From Zoogloeaceae bacterium (GTDB lineage Bacteria; Pseudomonadota; Gammaproteobacteria; Burkholderiales; Rhodocyclaceae): DNA of 64,000 nt. Position 1 is the first letter of the stretch. Each line of letters starts with the position of its first letter. Positions 34,845 through 43,445 of this stretch are shown here, in pieces. The notes beneath the pieces were generated by a model. The model did no database searches and was not told the DNA's origin. It saw only the letters and a list, made by a program, of their open reading frames with translations. The stretch is from NCBI GenBank assembly GCA_024235655.1, contig JACKLY010000001.1, forward strand, positions 372,001-436,000, in the 5' to 3' direction. The translations under genes and the position numbers were made by a program.

Positions 34845-35750
34845 ATGAAACTCGCACTCGGGCCCCTGCTCTATTTCTGGCCAAAGGCCGAAGTCATGGA
34901 GTTCTATGCCGAGATGGCGCAGGACGAAGCCATTGATATCATCTATGTCGGTGAAGTGGTCTGCTCGCGCCGGCAGCAATTGCGGACGGCCGACTGGCTG
35001 GGCTTGGCGCGTGATCTGACCGATGCCGGTAAGGAAGTGGTGGTGTCGGCGCAGGCGCTGCTGGAATCCGAAAGTGATCTGAAAGCCATGCGTCGCCTGA
35101 TCGACGAGGCCGGCTGCAGCATCGAGGCCAATGACCTGGGTGCAGTGAATCTGGTGCAGGGCAAGCTGCCCTTTGTTGCCGGGCCGCATCTCAACATCTA
35201 CAACGAGGCCACGCTGGCCACCTACAAGCGCTACGGCATGCAGCGCTGGGTGCCGCCGCTGGAAGCCACGCGGGTACAGATCGAGACCCTGCACCGCAAT
35301 CGTCCGGAAGGGGTGGAGACCGAAGTCTTCGTTTTCGGCAAGTTGCCGCTGGCTTTTTCGGCGCGCTGCTTTACCGCCCGCCACTATGATCTGAACAAGG
35401 ACGATTGCCAGTTCAAATGCCTCGACCACCCCGAAGGCATGACGCTGAAAACCCGCGAGGGGCAGAGTTTCCTGTGCATCAACGGTATCCAGACCATGTC
35501 GGCGCAGAGCTACAACCTGCTTGGCGAAGTGGGCACCATGCGCGAGATGGGCATCGACATCATCCGGGTCAGCCCGCAGCCGCGTTACACTGCCGAGATC
35601 GTTGCCGCCTTTGCGGCAGCAATACGGGGTGAGCCGGCGACCGCCAATGCGGCATGGAACCCGGAAGGGCTGGTCGATGGCTACTGGTTTGGCGATGCCG
35701 GGATTGTCCAGCGCAACACGCAGGCAGTGAGCGAACTGCAAGGAGCATGA
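34845..35750 (+). CDS. ubiV: UbiV, oxygen-independent ubiquinone hydroxylation protein (U32 peptidase family)
   Basis: A 301-residue partner of UbiU. Cysteines C40, C175, C188 and C192 lie in VGEVVCSRR, SARCFTARH and DDCQFKCLDHPEG. They match the 4Fe-4S ligand spacing of UbiV. GGAGGTAAGGGG, which includes the ubiU stop, serves as the ribosome site, so translation is tightly coupled. The role is in the anaerobic ring hydroxylation of ubiquinone precursors. Confidence 0.95.
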   Translation: MKLALGPLLYFWPKAEVMEFYAEMAQDEAIDIIYVGEVVCSRRQQLRTADWLGLARDLTDAGKEVVVSAQALLESESDLKAMRRLIDEAGCSIEANDLGAVNLVQGKLPFVAGPHLNIYNEATLATYKRYGMQRWVPPLEATRVQIETLHRNRPEGVETEVFVFGKLPLAFSARCFTARHYDLNKDDCQFKCLDHPEGMTLKTREGQSFLCINGIQTMSAQSYNLLGEVGTMREMGIDIIRVSPQPRYTAEIVAAFAAAIRGEPATANAAWNPEGLVDGYWFGDAGIVQRNTQAVSELQGA

Positions 35751-35752
35751 AC

Positions 35753-36226
35753 ATGAACCAGGGTTTCACGATTCCAAAATTCCAGCTGCCGGGCTTTGTT
35801 TCGCGCCTCGGTCAAAAACTGCCGCAGTGGCCGCATGCCGTGGCGTTGACCACCGCCCTCAATGCCGCCGTGAAAATGAAACTGCTGCCGGAAGACAGCC
35901 TTGCTGCGATGGAAGGAAAGACCTTTCTGGTGCAGGTGATCGATACCGGCGGGCAGGCCGCTTTTACCTACCGGGGTGGGTTCTTCCGCCCCCTGTTCAA
36001 TCCGGCTGGCTCGCCGGATCTGGCTTTCCGCGCCAATCTTTCCGCCTTCCTGCAGGTGGCCTCTCGTCAGGAAGATCCGGATACGCTCTTTTTCAACCGG
36101 GAGTTGTCGATCGAAGGGGATACCGAGTTGGGGTTGGTAGTCAAGAACATGCTCGACGCGATCGAGTTGCCGACCTTCCAGTCATTGCCCAAGCTGCCTT
36201 TGCACTTGCCCTTCGGGTCTCGCTGA
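35753..36226 (+). CDS. ubiT: UbiT, SCP2 lipid-binding accessory factor of anaerobic ubiquinone synthesis
   Basis: A 157-residue protein with an SCP2 sterol-carrier-like domain. Typical segments are RLPEDSL-like (LPEDSLAAMEGKTFLVQVID), AFRANLSAFLQVASRQEDPDTLFF and NRELSIEGDTELGLVVKNML. UbiT is the anaerobic counterpart of UbiJ and carries ubiquinone intermediates. The ATG at 35753 has AAGGAG at seven bases. An ATG six bases earlier overlaps the ubiV stop but is too close to that site. Confidence 0.92.
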   Translation: MNQGFTIPKFQLPGFVSRLGQKLPQWPHAVALTTALNAAVKMKLLPEDSLAAMEGKTFLVQVIDTGGQAAFTYRGGFFRPLFNPAGSPDLAFRANLSAFLQVASRQEDPDTLFFNRELSIEGDTELGLVVKNMLDAIELPTFQSLPKLPLHLPFGSR

Positions 36227-36270
36227 TTCATCACTTCAGCCCAACTCCCGGGTCGGGTGCTGTTCTCCGA

Positions 36271-36603
36271 TCAAGGGGGGGTGCGCTTGGGAAGCGCATG
36301 CTGCAGTGCATACACGGCTATGGCCGCGATCAGGCCGGTGCATAAGATACCTGTGACCCCGATGATGATGGCTGCACTGCGGGCGACAGCGGTCGTTGGC
36401 ACCAGGTCGCCGTAGCCTATGGTCAGCCCGGTGACAAACGCAAAATAGATGCCATCGAGCGGTGCCCAGCCTTCAATGCGGGCAATGACGAAGCCAAGGA
36501 TCATCATCGTGCCCAACAGTCCGGAGAGCACCGGCCAGACGACGGCCAGCGCGTGGCCCAGCTCCAAGTAGAAATTCCGGGAAAATTGCTTGGCAGGATT
36601 CAT
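36271..36603 (-). CDS. Two-helix potassium channel family protein
   Basis: A 110-residue inner-membrane protein of the ion-channel-2 type: a first membrane helix, a pore loop with TIGYGD selectivity filter (LTIGYGDLVPTT), and a second helix. It would form a tetrameric K+ channel of the KcsA-like minimal design, with no ligand-binding or RCK domain attached. The ATG at 36603 has GAGAG upstream. A TTG twelve bases earlier is in frame but less likely. It is convergent with ubiT. Confidence 0.86.
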   Translation of the reverse strand: MNPAKQFSRNFYLELGHALAVVWPVLSGLLGTMMILGFVIARIEGWAPLDGIYFAFVTGLTIGYGDLVPTTAVARSAAIIIGVTGILCTGLIAAIAVYALQHALPKRTPP

Positions 36604-36674
36604 GTGAGCTCTCAAGTGCTTGGCGTACTTTCAATGGGTTGATCAGGCTGTTGCGCAGAAATGCTTATGACGGC

Positions 36675-37052
36675 TCAGGTTTTCCCGGATTGAAGCAAGG
36701 CTTTCAGGCCGGCGAAGGGCTTGTCCGTGGCCGGGGTGACATCGGGCCGGCCGCTTTCCCCGGCCTGCCGGGCGGCTGCGGCGTCGAGCTCGCGTGCATG
36801 TTCGTTGTCGTGGCAGTAGAGGCATAGCAGTTCCCAGTTGCTGCCGTCCGGCGGGTTGTTGTCGTGGTTGTGATCCTTGTGGTGCACCGTCAGTTCACGC
36901 AGGTTGGTGCGCGTGAATTCGCGGTTGCAGCGGCCACAGATCCACGGGTAAATTTTCAGGGCGCGTTCTCGGTATCCCGATTCACGTTGTTCGCGGTCGC
37001 GGCGGGCAGCGGCGATGACGGCGTCGGTGTGCGCTTTTCTGCTCTCATCCAT
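36675..37052 (-). CDS. yajD: YajD-family HNH nuclease
   Basis: A 125-residue protein with the HNH fold typical of E. coli YajD. It has zinc cysteines in WICGRCNREF and LCLYCHDNEH and a catalytic stretch HHKDHNHDNNPPDGSNW. The family has no settled biological target. The ATG overlaps the stop of the lipase-like gene by eight bases and follows GCAGGAGA. The overlap makes it the third gene of a minus-strand unit with the phosphodiesterase and lipase-like genes. Confidence 0.88.
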   Translation of the reverse strand: MDESRKAHTDAVIAAARRDREQRESGYRERALKIYPWICGRCNREFTRTNLRELTVHHKDHNHDNNPPDGSNWELLCLYCHDNEHARELDAAAARQAGESGRPDVTPATDKPFAGLKALLQSGKT

Positions 37053-38307
37053 TGGCGGTCTCCTGCAGCCAGGCGCTGATCTGCGCATACACGCGTTGGT
37101 CGGTGAGCAAGGCCATGTGGGCAATGCCACCGAAACGAATGCTTTTTACGTCGCCAACCACGGGGTGTTCGGTGGCGCTGCCGAGGGTGACCAGGCCATC
37201 GCCAAACCACTCGGCAAGAGGGTGGTCCATGTCCTCGGTGAGCGTGCTGCCGACGAAGCGGAAGGCAATGTCATGCGGTGCTTGCGGATTGCTGCCGGGG
37301 CCATGGCGCAGATCCTTGATGCCCTGGCTGCGCGCATCGGCAATCTTGCCCAGCGGGGCGGTGATACGGGTCATATTCAGGGCGGCCGTTGCGGCGTGGC
37401 CCAGCCTGGCAACGGGCGAGCCGCTATGTGGCGAACCGAGACAGACCAGCATGCCGGTTGCCTGCGGCCAGTACAGTTCACTGCTTGCCGCCTGCTCGCA
37501 GGCGTTGCGGGCAATCAGGCCGCCCATGCTGTGGCCGATGAGCAGCAGTTCTTCCACTTGTTCCGGCCAGGCGGCGAGCAGGGCTTCCAGCAGCAGGGCG
37601 AGGCGTGCGCCGTTGTCGGCAATCGGCAGGCCGCTGTTGTAGCGCAGGTAGAGGGGGGTGTAGCCAAAATCCTGCAGCAGTGCTTGACCGAAATCGACTT
37701 CGCCATTCTTGCCGGCCGGTTGCCAGCAATGTTCGTCGAAGGCCAGTCCGTGGATGAATACACACAGTTTGCGGCGGCTGTCCGGGAAGGTGGCATCCAG
37801 TGCGGCACTGTCGATGGCAATCGGGCGGCCATCGCAGTAGATGCCCATGTCGATGGCGAGCACATTGCCCAGTCCGGCGAGATGGTCGCCAAAAGCAGCA
37901 TTCAATGCACTGCGTACGCTGCTGACGGTACGGTTCGATGCGGCGTTGCCTTCACTGGCGGGCAGGTTGCGCTCGATGACTGCGGCAGCACCGAGAACAC
38001 CTTCGGTGCCATGGTGGATGGCGGCGTAAACCCCTTTCGAAATGGCGTTATGCACCAATTGAGCAAGGGAGGCGGGGCCTGAAATGACCGGGATGCGGGT
38101 GAGTACGTCGAAGGATTTTGCGGCAATGGCCTGATGCATTTCCTGCACTCGGGCCGTGGTTTCCTGTACAGCGATCCGGGCTGCATCGCTGTAGCCGGAG
38201 GCGGGTGTCGCGGAGGGCGCCGGTGATGGGGGAGGTGCAGCTTTGGCGCTGGCAGGGCCGGATTTCGGCAAGGGCTTTTTGGCTGCTTTGCCGCGGGGTG
38301 TTGTCAT
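37045..38307 (-). CDS. Lipase-like alpha/beta hydrolase
   Basis: A 420-residue predicted cytosolic protein. The first 45 residues are lysine/proline/alanine-rich, and residues 50-150 form helices without clear family. A hydrolase domain follows with oxyanion VFIHGLAFDEHCW, nucleophile elbow GHSMGGL, and a C-terminal HMALL histidine. The PGAP1/lipase-like family often acts on lipids or esters. The lysine/alanine-rich N-terminus resembles PHA-granule or DNA-associated proteins, but this is speculation, although phaC lies nearby. It overlaps yajD by eight bases and is seven bases after the phosphodiesterase gene. Confidence 0.82.
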   Translation of the reverse strand: MTTPRGKAAKKPLPKSGPASAKAAPPPSPAPSATPASGYSDAARIAVQETTARVQEMHQAIAAKSFDVLTRIPVISGPASLAQLVHNAISKGVYAAIHHGTEGVLGAAAVIERNLPASEGNAASNRTVSSVRSALNAAFGDHLAGLGNVLAIDMGIYCDGRPIAIDSAALDATFPDSRRKLCVFIHGLAFDEHCWQPAGKNGEVDFGQALLQDFGYTPLYLRYNSGLPIADNGARLALLLEALLAAWPEQVEELLLIGHSMGGLIARNACEQAASSELYWPQATGMLVCLGSPHSGSPVARLGHAATAALNMTRITAPLGKIADARSQGIKDLRHGPGSNPQAPHDIAFRFVGSTLTEDMDHPLAEWFGDGLVTLGSATEHPVVGDVKSIRFGGIAHMALLTDQRVYAQISAWLQETANG

Positions 38308-38314
38308 GGTGACC

Positions 38315-39493
38315 TCATACGTGAACTGCGATCAAGGGTACCTGCATTTCATTGATGCTGGTGCCGCCATGTACGCCAAGCATTGAGTATCGCCGCTCAC
38401 CGGGCATCCAGTCCTTGATTGACCAGTCGTCCTGCATGACCAAGGCCACGTCACCGATACGCGAGGCCAGTTTCGGATGAATGGGGCCGGGGCCGAACCA
38501 GTGCTCGGCGAGCATTTGCTCACGGCTGACCAGTTCAACCCGGTTGCCCAGCCTGGCCTGAACGCAACGAGGGAAATCGGATGCCGCACCTGCTTTGAGG
38601 TAGCACCATGCCACCCGCTGTTCGCCACACAGCGGGCGCATCAACATGTCGGCCAGCTCCGGCAAGTCGTCGAGCTGGATCACGCGGCTCTCGGGGGAAT
38701 CGATGAAGCCGTGGTCGGCGGTGACAAACACCTGCGTGTCCGTGCCGGCGATGGATTCGAGCAAGAGATCGAAACTCTGGCAGAAATGCTGCAGGGTGGC
38801 GTGTGCTTCCTTGCTGTCGGTGCCGAAATGGTGCGAGGTCGTGTCCAGGGTTGGCCAGTAGGCGTAGATGAACTTGCGCCCGGGGATCTGCGCCATGCCG
38901 GCAACGGTTTCCATCATGTCCGTAAGGTCGCTGTAGGCCAGCGTGTCAGCGCCGCGCGAGTGGTGCTGGTTGAACGGGCTGCCAGCAATTTCCTGTGGTG
39001 AGATAACCCATGCCGGTCGATGCATGCCGGCATAGAGGGTGTGGTGATCGAAAATCTGTTGCGGCAAGTCTTCCCGTGGGGTGGAAAAGAGAGGGCCTGT
39101 GCGTGGTGTGAGCGGCAGCACGGCGGTGATGGCTTGCGTTTCTTCCAGCCACATGTGCCAGCCGGTAAGGGCGTGCTGCGCCGGCATCAGGCCGGTCATG
39201 AAGCTGGGGATGGCGGCAGCAGTGGTCGAGGGGAAAACCGAGCTCAGTCGTTTGCCGGCGTGCTGGCGCATCAGGCCGGTGCCATGTTGCTCCAGCTTGC
39301 GTGCTCCCAACCCATCAACAACGATGAGGATGATATTGCGGGTATGTGACAGCGCCATGGGGTTGATGCCGTAGTGCGCAGCCAGTGGTGGCTGTACAGG
39401 CGGCGGCGCGCCACAGGCATCGGCCAGGGTGCGCATCAGATTGGCGATGCTGCCGCCGGAATAATCAGGGAGCGTGAAACCTTGGGTACTCAT
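38315..39493 (-). CDS. Alkaline-phosphatase-fold phosphodiesterase (nucleotide pyrophosphatase type)
   Basis: A 392-residue enzyme of the type I phosphodiesterase/nucleotide pyrophosphatase family. The metal site is IILIVVDGLGARKL, the nucleophile threonine lies in VFPSTTAAAIPSFMTGL, and further ligands are in YWPTLDTTSHHFG, VTADHGF and the closing GVHGGTS. It has no signal peptide, so it is probably cytosolic. The substrate is not known. It is the first gene of a three-gene minus-strand unit with the lipase-like gene and yajD. Confidence 0.88.
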   Translation of the reverse strand: MSTQGFTLPDYSGGSIANLMRTLADACGAPPPVQPPLAAHYGINPMALSHTRNIILIVVDGLGARKLEQHGTGLMRQHAGKRLSSVFPSTTAAAIPSFMTGLMPAQHALTGWHMWLEETQAITAVLPLTPRTGPLFSTPREDLPQQIFDHHTLYAGMHRPAWVISPQEIAGSPFNQHHSRGADTLAYSDLTDMMETVAGMAQIPGRKFIYAYWPTLDTTSHHFGTDSKEAHATLQHFCQSFDLLLESIAGTDTQVFVTADHGFIDSPESRVIQLDDLPELADMLMRPLCGEQRVAWCYLKAGAASDFPRCVQARLGNRVELVSREQMLAEHWFGPGPIHPKLASRIGDVALVMQDDWSIKDWMPGERRYSMLGVHGGTSINEMQVPLIAVHV

Positions 39494-39508
39494 GGTTTCA
39501 GATTACAC

Positions 39509-39539
39509 CAAAAAAAAACGGGAGCCGAAGCTCCCGTTT
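39509..39539 (-). terminator. Terminator of phaC
   Basis: On the minus strand a perfect 10-bp stem, AAACGGGAGC with GCTCCCGTTT (39516-39525 and 39530-39539), carries the very stable TTCG tetraloop and is followed by eight or nine T. It stands 18 bases after the phaC stop and separates phaC from the phosphodiesterase gene. Confidence 0.93.
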
Positions 39540-39557
39540 CTGAACAGGTCGAAGTGC

Positions 39558-41372
39558 TTATTGTTTCTTTTCCGCATCGAGGCGGAATTTGACGTAGGAG
39601 CCCGGTGCCTCTTCCAGTACCGGCAGGTTGCCCGATCCCGGCTTGCGTGCAGGCACCTTCTTTTCGCCATTGGTCTGCGAGAGCAGCCAGGCTTGCCAGT
39701 CGGTCCACCACGAGCCCGGGTTCTGCGTAGCGCCGGCAAGGAATTCGTCAGCGGTTTCCGGCAGGGTGTCGTTGGTCCAGTAGCCGTACTTGTTGGCTGC
39801 CGGCGGATTGACGATGCCGGCAATGTGACCGGAGCCGCCGAGCACGAACTTGACCGGGCCGGAGGGTAGCAGGGCGCCCTTGTAGGTGCTCTTCCACGGG
39901 GCGATATGGTCTTCTGCCGCGGAGATGAAATAGCACGGGGTCTTGACCTTGGAAATGTCGATCTTGACGCCGGCGATTTCGATGCCGCCCGGTTCGCGCA
40001 GCAGATTCTTCAGGTACATGTTGCGCAGGTAGAAACTGTGCATCGCGTACGGCATGCGTGTCGAATCGCTGTTCCAGAAGAGCAGGTCGAAGGGGAATGG
40101 ATCCTTGCCCATCAGGTAGTTGTTCACCACGAAGGACCAGATCAGGTCGTTGGCGCGCAGCATGTTGAAGGTGCCGGCCATTTCCGAACCTTCGAGGTAG
40201 CCGCGCTCGGCCATTTTCTTCTCCAGCGCGTCGACGGTCGGTTCGTCGAGGAAGACGCCCAGTTCGCCGGGTTCGGAGAAGTCGAGCATGGTCGTGAAGA
40301 AGGTCGCCGAAGCCGCGCGCTTGTCCTTCTTGGCGGCCATGTAGGCCAGCGTCGTCATCAGCAGGGTGCCGCCCAGACAGTAGGCCGCCAGGTTGATTTC
40401 CTTCTCGCCGGTAGCCTGTTCGACGGCGTTGATTGCGGCCATCGAGCCTTCCAGCACGTAGTCCTCGAAGCTCTTGTGTGCGAGTTTTTCGTCCGGGTTG
40501 ACCCAGCTCATGATGAAGGTGGTGTGGCCCTGGTCGGTGGCCCACTTGACCATCGAGTTCTTGTCGCGCAGGTCGAGGATGTAGTACTTGTTGATCCAGG
40601 GCGGCACGATCAGCAACGGCTTCTTGTACTGGTCCTTGGTCTGCGGATCGTACTGGATCAGCTGAATCAGCTCGTTCTGGAAGATGACCTTGCCCGGTGT
40701 GGTGGCGACGTTCTTGCCCATCTCGAAGGCCGAGGTGTCGGTCATGCGGATGCGCAGCTGGCCGTCGCCCTGCTCGACATCGTGCAACAGGTTGTTCAGG
40801 CCCTTGACCAGGTTCTGGCCGTGCGACTTGACGGTTTCGCGGAAGACTTCCGGGTTGGTCAGCGCAAAGTTCGATGGCGACAGCGCATCGACATACTGGC
40901 GGGTAAAGAAATTGATCTTGGTCTGCGTGGTTTCGTCCAGGCCCTCAACGTCGGAGACGGTGTCGTGCAGGTGGCGGGCGGCAATCAGGTAGGACTGCTT
41001 GATGTAGTCGAACAGGAAATGCTGCTCCCAATCCTCATCCTTGAAACGCTTGTCGCCCTTGTCCGGGGCGGCGATCGGGGCGATCGGCATGCCGACCATC
41101 TTCAGCATCGACCCCTGCCAGAGCGAGAAGTAATCCCACATCATGTTCATCTGTGTCTGCGCCAGCTTGTAGGGGTTGGCGAGCAGACGCGAGGAAAGAT
41201 CCATGTAGGCCTTGGCCACACCCATCTCGTCCGAGGGGGCGGAGCAGCCTTCCTTGGCCTTCTTTTCCATGTATTGGGTCAGCAGGCGGGATGCGCGCTG
41301 GGCGACTTCGGCGTAGGTTTTCGCCACGTCTGCCGGATTGGGCAGATTTTCCTCTTGTTTTGCTTGCGACAT
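39558..41372 (-). CDS. phaC: Class I polyhydroxyalkanoate synthase
   Basis: Polymerises hydroxyacyl-CoA monomers such as 3-hydroxybutyryl-CoA into PHA granules. The 604-residue length is typical for class I. The catalytic cysteine C332 is in AAYCLGGTLL, the aspartate in ISAAEDHIAPW, and the histidine in LGGSGHIAGI. The PhaC_N domain occupies about 75-250. No phaA, phaB or phasin is adjacent, but a thiolase is encoded at 45865-47055. A GGGAGC ribosome site precedes the ATG and a strong terminator follows. Confidence 0.95.
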   Translation of the reverse strand: MSQAKQEENLPNPADVAKTYAEVAQRASRLLTQYMEKKAKEGCSAPSDEMGVAKAYMDLSSRLLANPYKLAQTQMNMMWDYFSLWQGSMLKMVGMPIAPIAAPDKGDKRFKDEDWEQHFLFDYIKQSYLIAARHLHDTVSDVEGLDETTQTKINFFTRQYVDALSPSNFALTNPEVFRETVKSHGQNLVKGLNNLLHDVEQGDGQLRIRMTDTSAFEMGKNVATTPGKVIFQNELIQLIQYDPQTKDQYKKPLLIVPPWINKYYILDLRDKNSMVKWATDQGHTTFIMSWVNPDEKLAHKSFEDYVLEGSMAAINAVEQATGEKEINLAAYCLGGTLLMTTLAYMAAKKDKRAASATFFTTMLDFSEPGELGVFLDEPTVDALEKKMAERGYLEGSEMAGTFNMLRANDLIWSFVVNNYLMGKDPFPFDLLFWNSDSTRMPYAMHSFYLRNMYLKNLLREPGGIEIAGVKIDISKVKTPCYFISAAEDHIAPWKSTYKGALLPSGPVKFVLGGSGHIAGIVNPPAANKYGYWTNDTLPETADEFLAGATQNPGSWWTDWQAWLLSQTNGEKKVPARKPGSGNLPVLEEAPGSYVKFRLDAEKKQ

Positions 41373-41390
41373 GTATTGCTCCCGTTGAGG

Positions 41391-42419
41391 TTACTGTTTC
41401 CGGACAAACCGGATCACGCCGTCAGCATCGTCTTTTCGGACGAGCTTGCCAGCATATTCAAGTCGGTTGAGATGCGCGATGGCCTCTCCCATTGCGAACA
41501 TCACCTGGTGGGTGTCAAGTTCGCGAGGAAAAAGTGTCGCCAGCAAATCAGCCGCACTGCGCGGTTCCGTACAAGCATCCTCCAGAACCCGCAACCGCTC
41601 CTCATGGTGTGCATGCTGTGCCGCCACTCTATTGTGAATGCCGATGAACGGCAGGCCGTGCGAGGGGAGCACGAGCGTCTCTTCCGGCAACTCGCGGTAG
41701 CGATTCAATGAATCGAGATACTGCGCGAGTGAATCCGCACCGGGGGTGACTGCGAAGACGCTGATATTTGTCGATATTTTCGGCAACAGCATGTCCCCGG
41801 AAATTAACACGCCAGCCTCTGCGCAGTAAAGCGAAGCGTGTTCCGGCGAGTGACCGTAACCGACCCGGATCTGCCATGTTTTGCCACCGATCGGAAAGCG
41901 ATCGCCCTCAAACATGCGGAAATAGTGATGGGGCAAAGCCGGAACGCCGCGGGCGTAGCTGTTCGAGCGTTTTTCCAGTGCGGCAATACGCTCCGCATCC
42001 AGCCCGTGACGAACGAATTGGCGCAGCATCGGCTGTGTTCCGTGACCGCTCGATTCATGGAAAACAGCGTGTGCGGTCAGGTACTCGGCAGCGGTCATCC
42101 ACACCGGCGCCCCGGTTTTCTCCTGCAGCCACTGGGCGAGGCCAATATGATCGGGGTGGAAGTGGGTGACGATGATCCGTGATACCGGTGCCGTCAACCG
42201 GCCGAGAATGTTTTCCCAGGCTGCGCGAACGTTATCCAGCCCGTAGCCGGTATCGACAATGGTCCATGATGCCTGTCCATCGTGCTCGTCAGCGAGCAGC
42301 CAGAGGTTGATATGGTCGAGGGCAAACGGGAGCGGCATGCGCAGCCAGTGGATGCCGGGGGCAACCTCGATGGTTTCGCCGGTAGCCGGCAATGTCGTGA
42401 AAGGGAAATCGAGCAACAT
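41391..42419 (-). CDS. Metallo-beta-lactamase-fold hydrolase
   Basis: A 342-residue protein of the MBL superfamily. The zinc-ligand motif is THFHPDHIG, with further ligands in GYGHSPEHASLY, ISGDML and LPSHGLPFIG. An extra C-terminal winged-helix-like region (about 270-342) resembles that of LACTB2-like proteins. Relatives act on thioesters or nucleic acids, and the function here is unknown. It sits divergently next to liuR, so a role in acyl-CoA thioester hydrolysis is possible. Confidence 0.86.
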   Translation of the reverse strand: MLLDFPFTTLPATGETIEVAPGIHWLRMPLPFALDHINLWLLADEHDGQASWTIVDTGYGLDNVRAAWENILGRLTAPVSRIIVTHFHPDHIGLAQWLQEKTGAPVWMTAAEYLTAHAVFHESSGHGTQPMLRQFVRHGLDAERIAALEKRSNSYARGVPALPHHYFRMFEGDRFPIGGKTWQIRVGYGHSPEHASLYCAEAGVLISGDMLLPKISTNISVFAVTPGADSLAQYLDSLNRYRELPEETLVLPSHGLPFIGIHNRVAAQHAHHEERLRVLEDACTEPRSAADLLATLFPRELDTHQVMFAMGEAIAHLNRLEYAGKLVRKDDADGVIRFVRKQ

Positions 42420-42483
42420 ACGGTCGGGTATTGAAAGTCTTCCGGAACTGGATTAAGGTACGCACTATACCATTCGCTGGCGT

Positions 42484-42948
42484 ATGGAAGAGACACCGAA
42501 CATGCCCCAAGGTTCCGATCAAAATCTGCTCGATAGTCAGACCTTCTCGATTTCAGATCTGGCGCGAGAATTTGACATCACCCCGCGCACGATCCGTTTC
42601 TGGGAGGATCAGGGATTGCTGTTCCCTCGCCGTGAGGGGCAGAACCGTGTTTTTCTGCGTCGCGACCGTACCCGTCTCAAGCTGGCGCTGCGTGGCAAGC
42701 GGTTGGGACTGTCATTGGCGCGGATTCAGGAAATGATCTCGATGTATGACACGGCGCGCGATGAAACGCCGCAGCTCCTGAAGTTTCTCGATGTACTGGC
42801 CGAACGTCGTGCCGACTACGAGCGGCAGCGGGAGGATATCGAAGCCGTGCTGGCCGAAATCGCTGGTTTCGAGCAGGTTTGTCGCGAATTGCTGGCCAAG
42901 GAGGCGGGTGCTGAAGCGACCGTAGTCAAAAACACGCCTGGCGGTTGA
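42484..42948 (+). CDS. liuR: MerR-family regulator of the leucine/isovalerate degradation operon
   Basis: A 154-residue MerR-type regulator. The winged helix-turn-helix reads FSISDLAREFDITPRTIRFWEDQGLL, with a conserved arginine-rich second helix, and a coiled-coil dimerisation helix follows. It stands immediately before the liu genes, as LiuR does in other Proteobacteria. It lacks the cysteine pattern of metal-sensing MerR proteins, which fits an acyl-CoA effector. I kept ATG 42484. An ATG at 42502 is also possible, and neither has a strong ribosome site. Its stop codon lies inside the predicted operator. Confidence 0.88.
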   Translation: MEETPNMPQGSDQNLLDSQTFSISDLAREFDITPRTIRFWEDQGLLFPRREGQNRVFLRRDRTRLKLALRGKRLGLSLARIQEMISMYDTARDETPQLLKFLDVLAERRADYERQREDIEAVLAEIAGFEQVCRELLAKEAGAEATVVKNTPGG

Positions 42949-42960
42949 CGTTAACGTAAA
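42945..42960. promoter_or_regulatory. Probable LiuR operator
   Basis: TTGACGTTAACGTAAA is a near-perfect inverted repeat: its halves TTGACGTT and AACGTAAA differ from full symmetry at one position. It resembles the ACGT-rich palindromes described for LiuR targets. It overlaps the liuR stop codon and lies 15-30 bases before the thioesterase start. It probably controls the following operon; the exact promoter cannot be placed. Confidence 0.65.
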
Positions 42961-42974
42961 CGTAAGGATCGTCC

Positions 42975-43433
42975 ATGCATAAACCCATTGACCCCGATTT
43001 CGCGCCTCGCGTCCGGGCCAGTTTCGCCAATCAGCCGGCCATGGCCCTGATTGGCGCGACGATGCCGGTGATCGAGCCGGGCTATACCGAGATCCACCTG
43101 CACTGCCGGCCGGAAGTGACTCAGCAGCATGGTTACATCCACGGCGGTGTGGTCGGGATGATCGCCGACTCGGCGGCTGGTTTTGCCGCCAATACCCTGA
43201 CCTCGGCCGAAACCGGTGTGCTGACCGTGGAATACAAGCTGAACCTGCTGGCCCCGGCCGATGGACAGTTGCTGATTGCGGAAGGGTCGGTGGTGCGCTA
43301 CGGGCGGACGCTGATTGTCACCAAAGCGGAGGTCTTTGCCATCAAGGACGGGAAGAAGGCCTTGTGTGCGCTGATGCAGCAGACCATCATGGCACTGCAC
43401 GGCAAAAAAGAGAAAACCAACGAAACCAAGTAA
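42975..43433 (+). CDS. PaaI-family hotdog thioesterase
   Basis: A 152-residue hotdog-fold acyl-CoA thioesterase. The PaaI-type motif HGGVVGMIADSAAGFAA spans the catalytic aspartate, and the EYKLNLLAPADG strand and VTKAEVF strand complete the fold. It could release CoA from blocked or surplus acyl-CoA intermediates of the leucine pathway, an inference from its place as the first gene after the operator. AAGGA precedes the ATG. The isovaleryl-CoA dehydrogenase gene follows in 12 bases. Confidence 0.88.
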   Translation: MHKPIDPDFAPRVRASFANQPAMALIGATMPVIEPGYTEIHLHCRPEVTQQHGYIHGGVVGMIADSAAGFAANTLTSAETGVLTVEYKLNLLAPADGQLLIAEGSVVRYGRTLIVTKAEVFAIKDGKKALCALMQQTIMALHGKKEKTNETK

Positions 43434-43445
43434 GGAGTGAGACCA

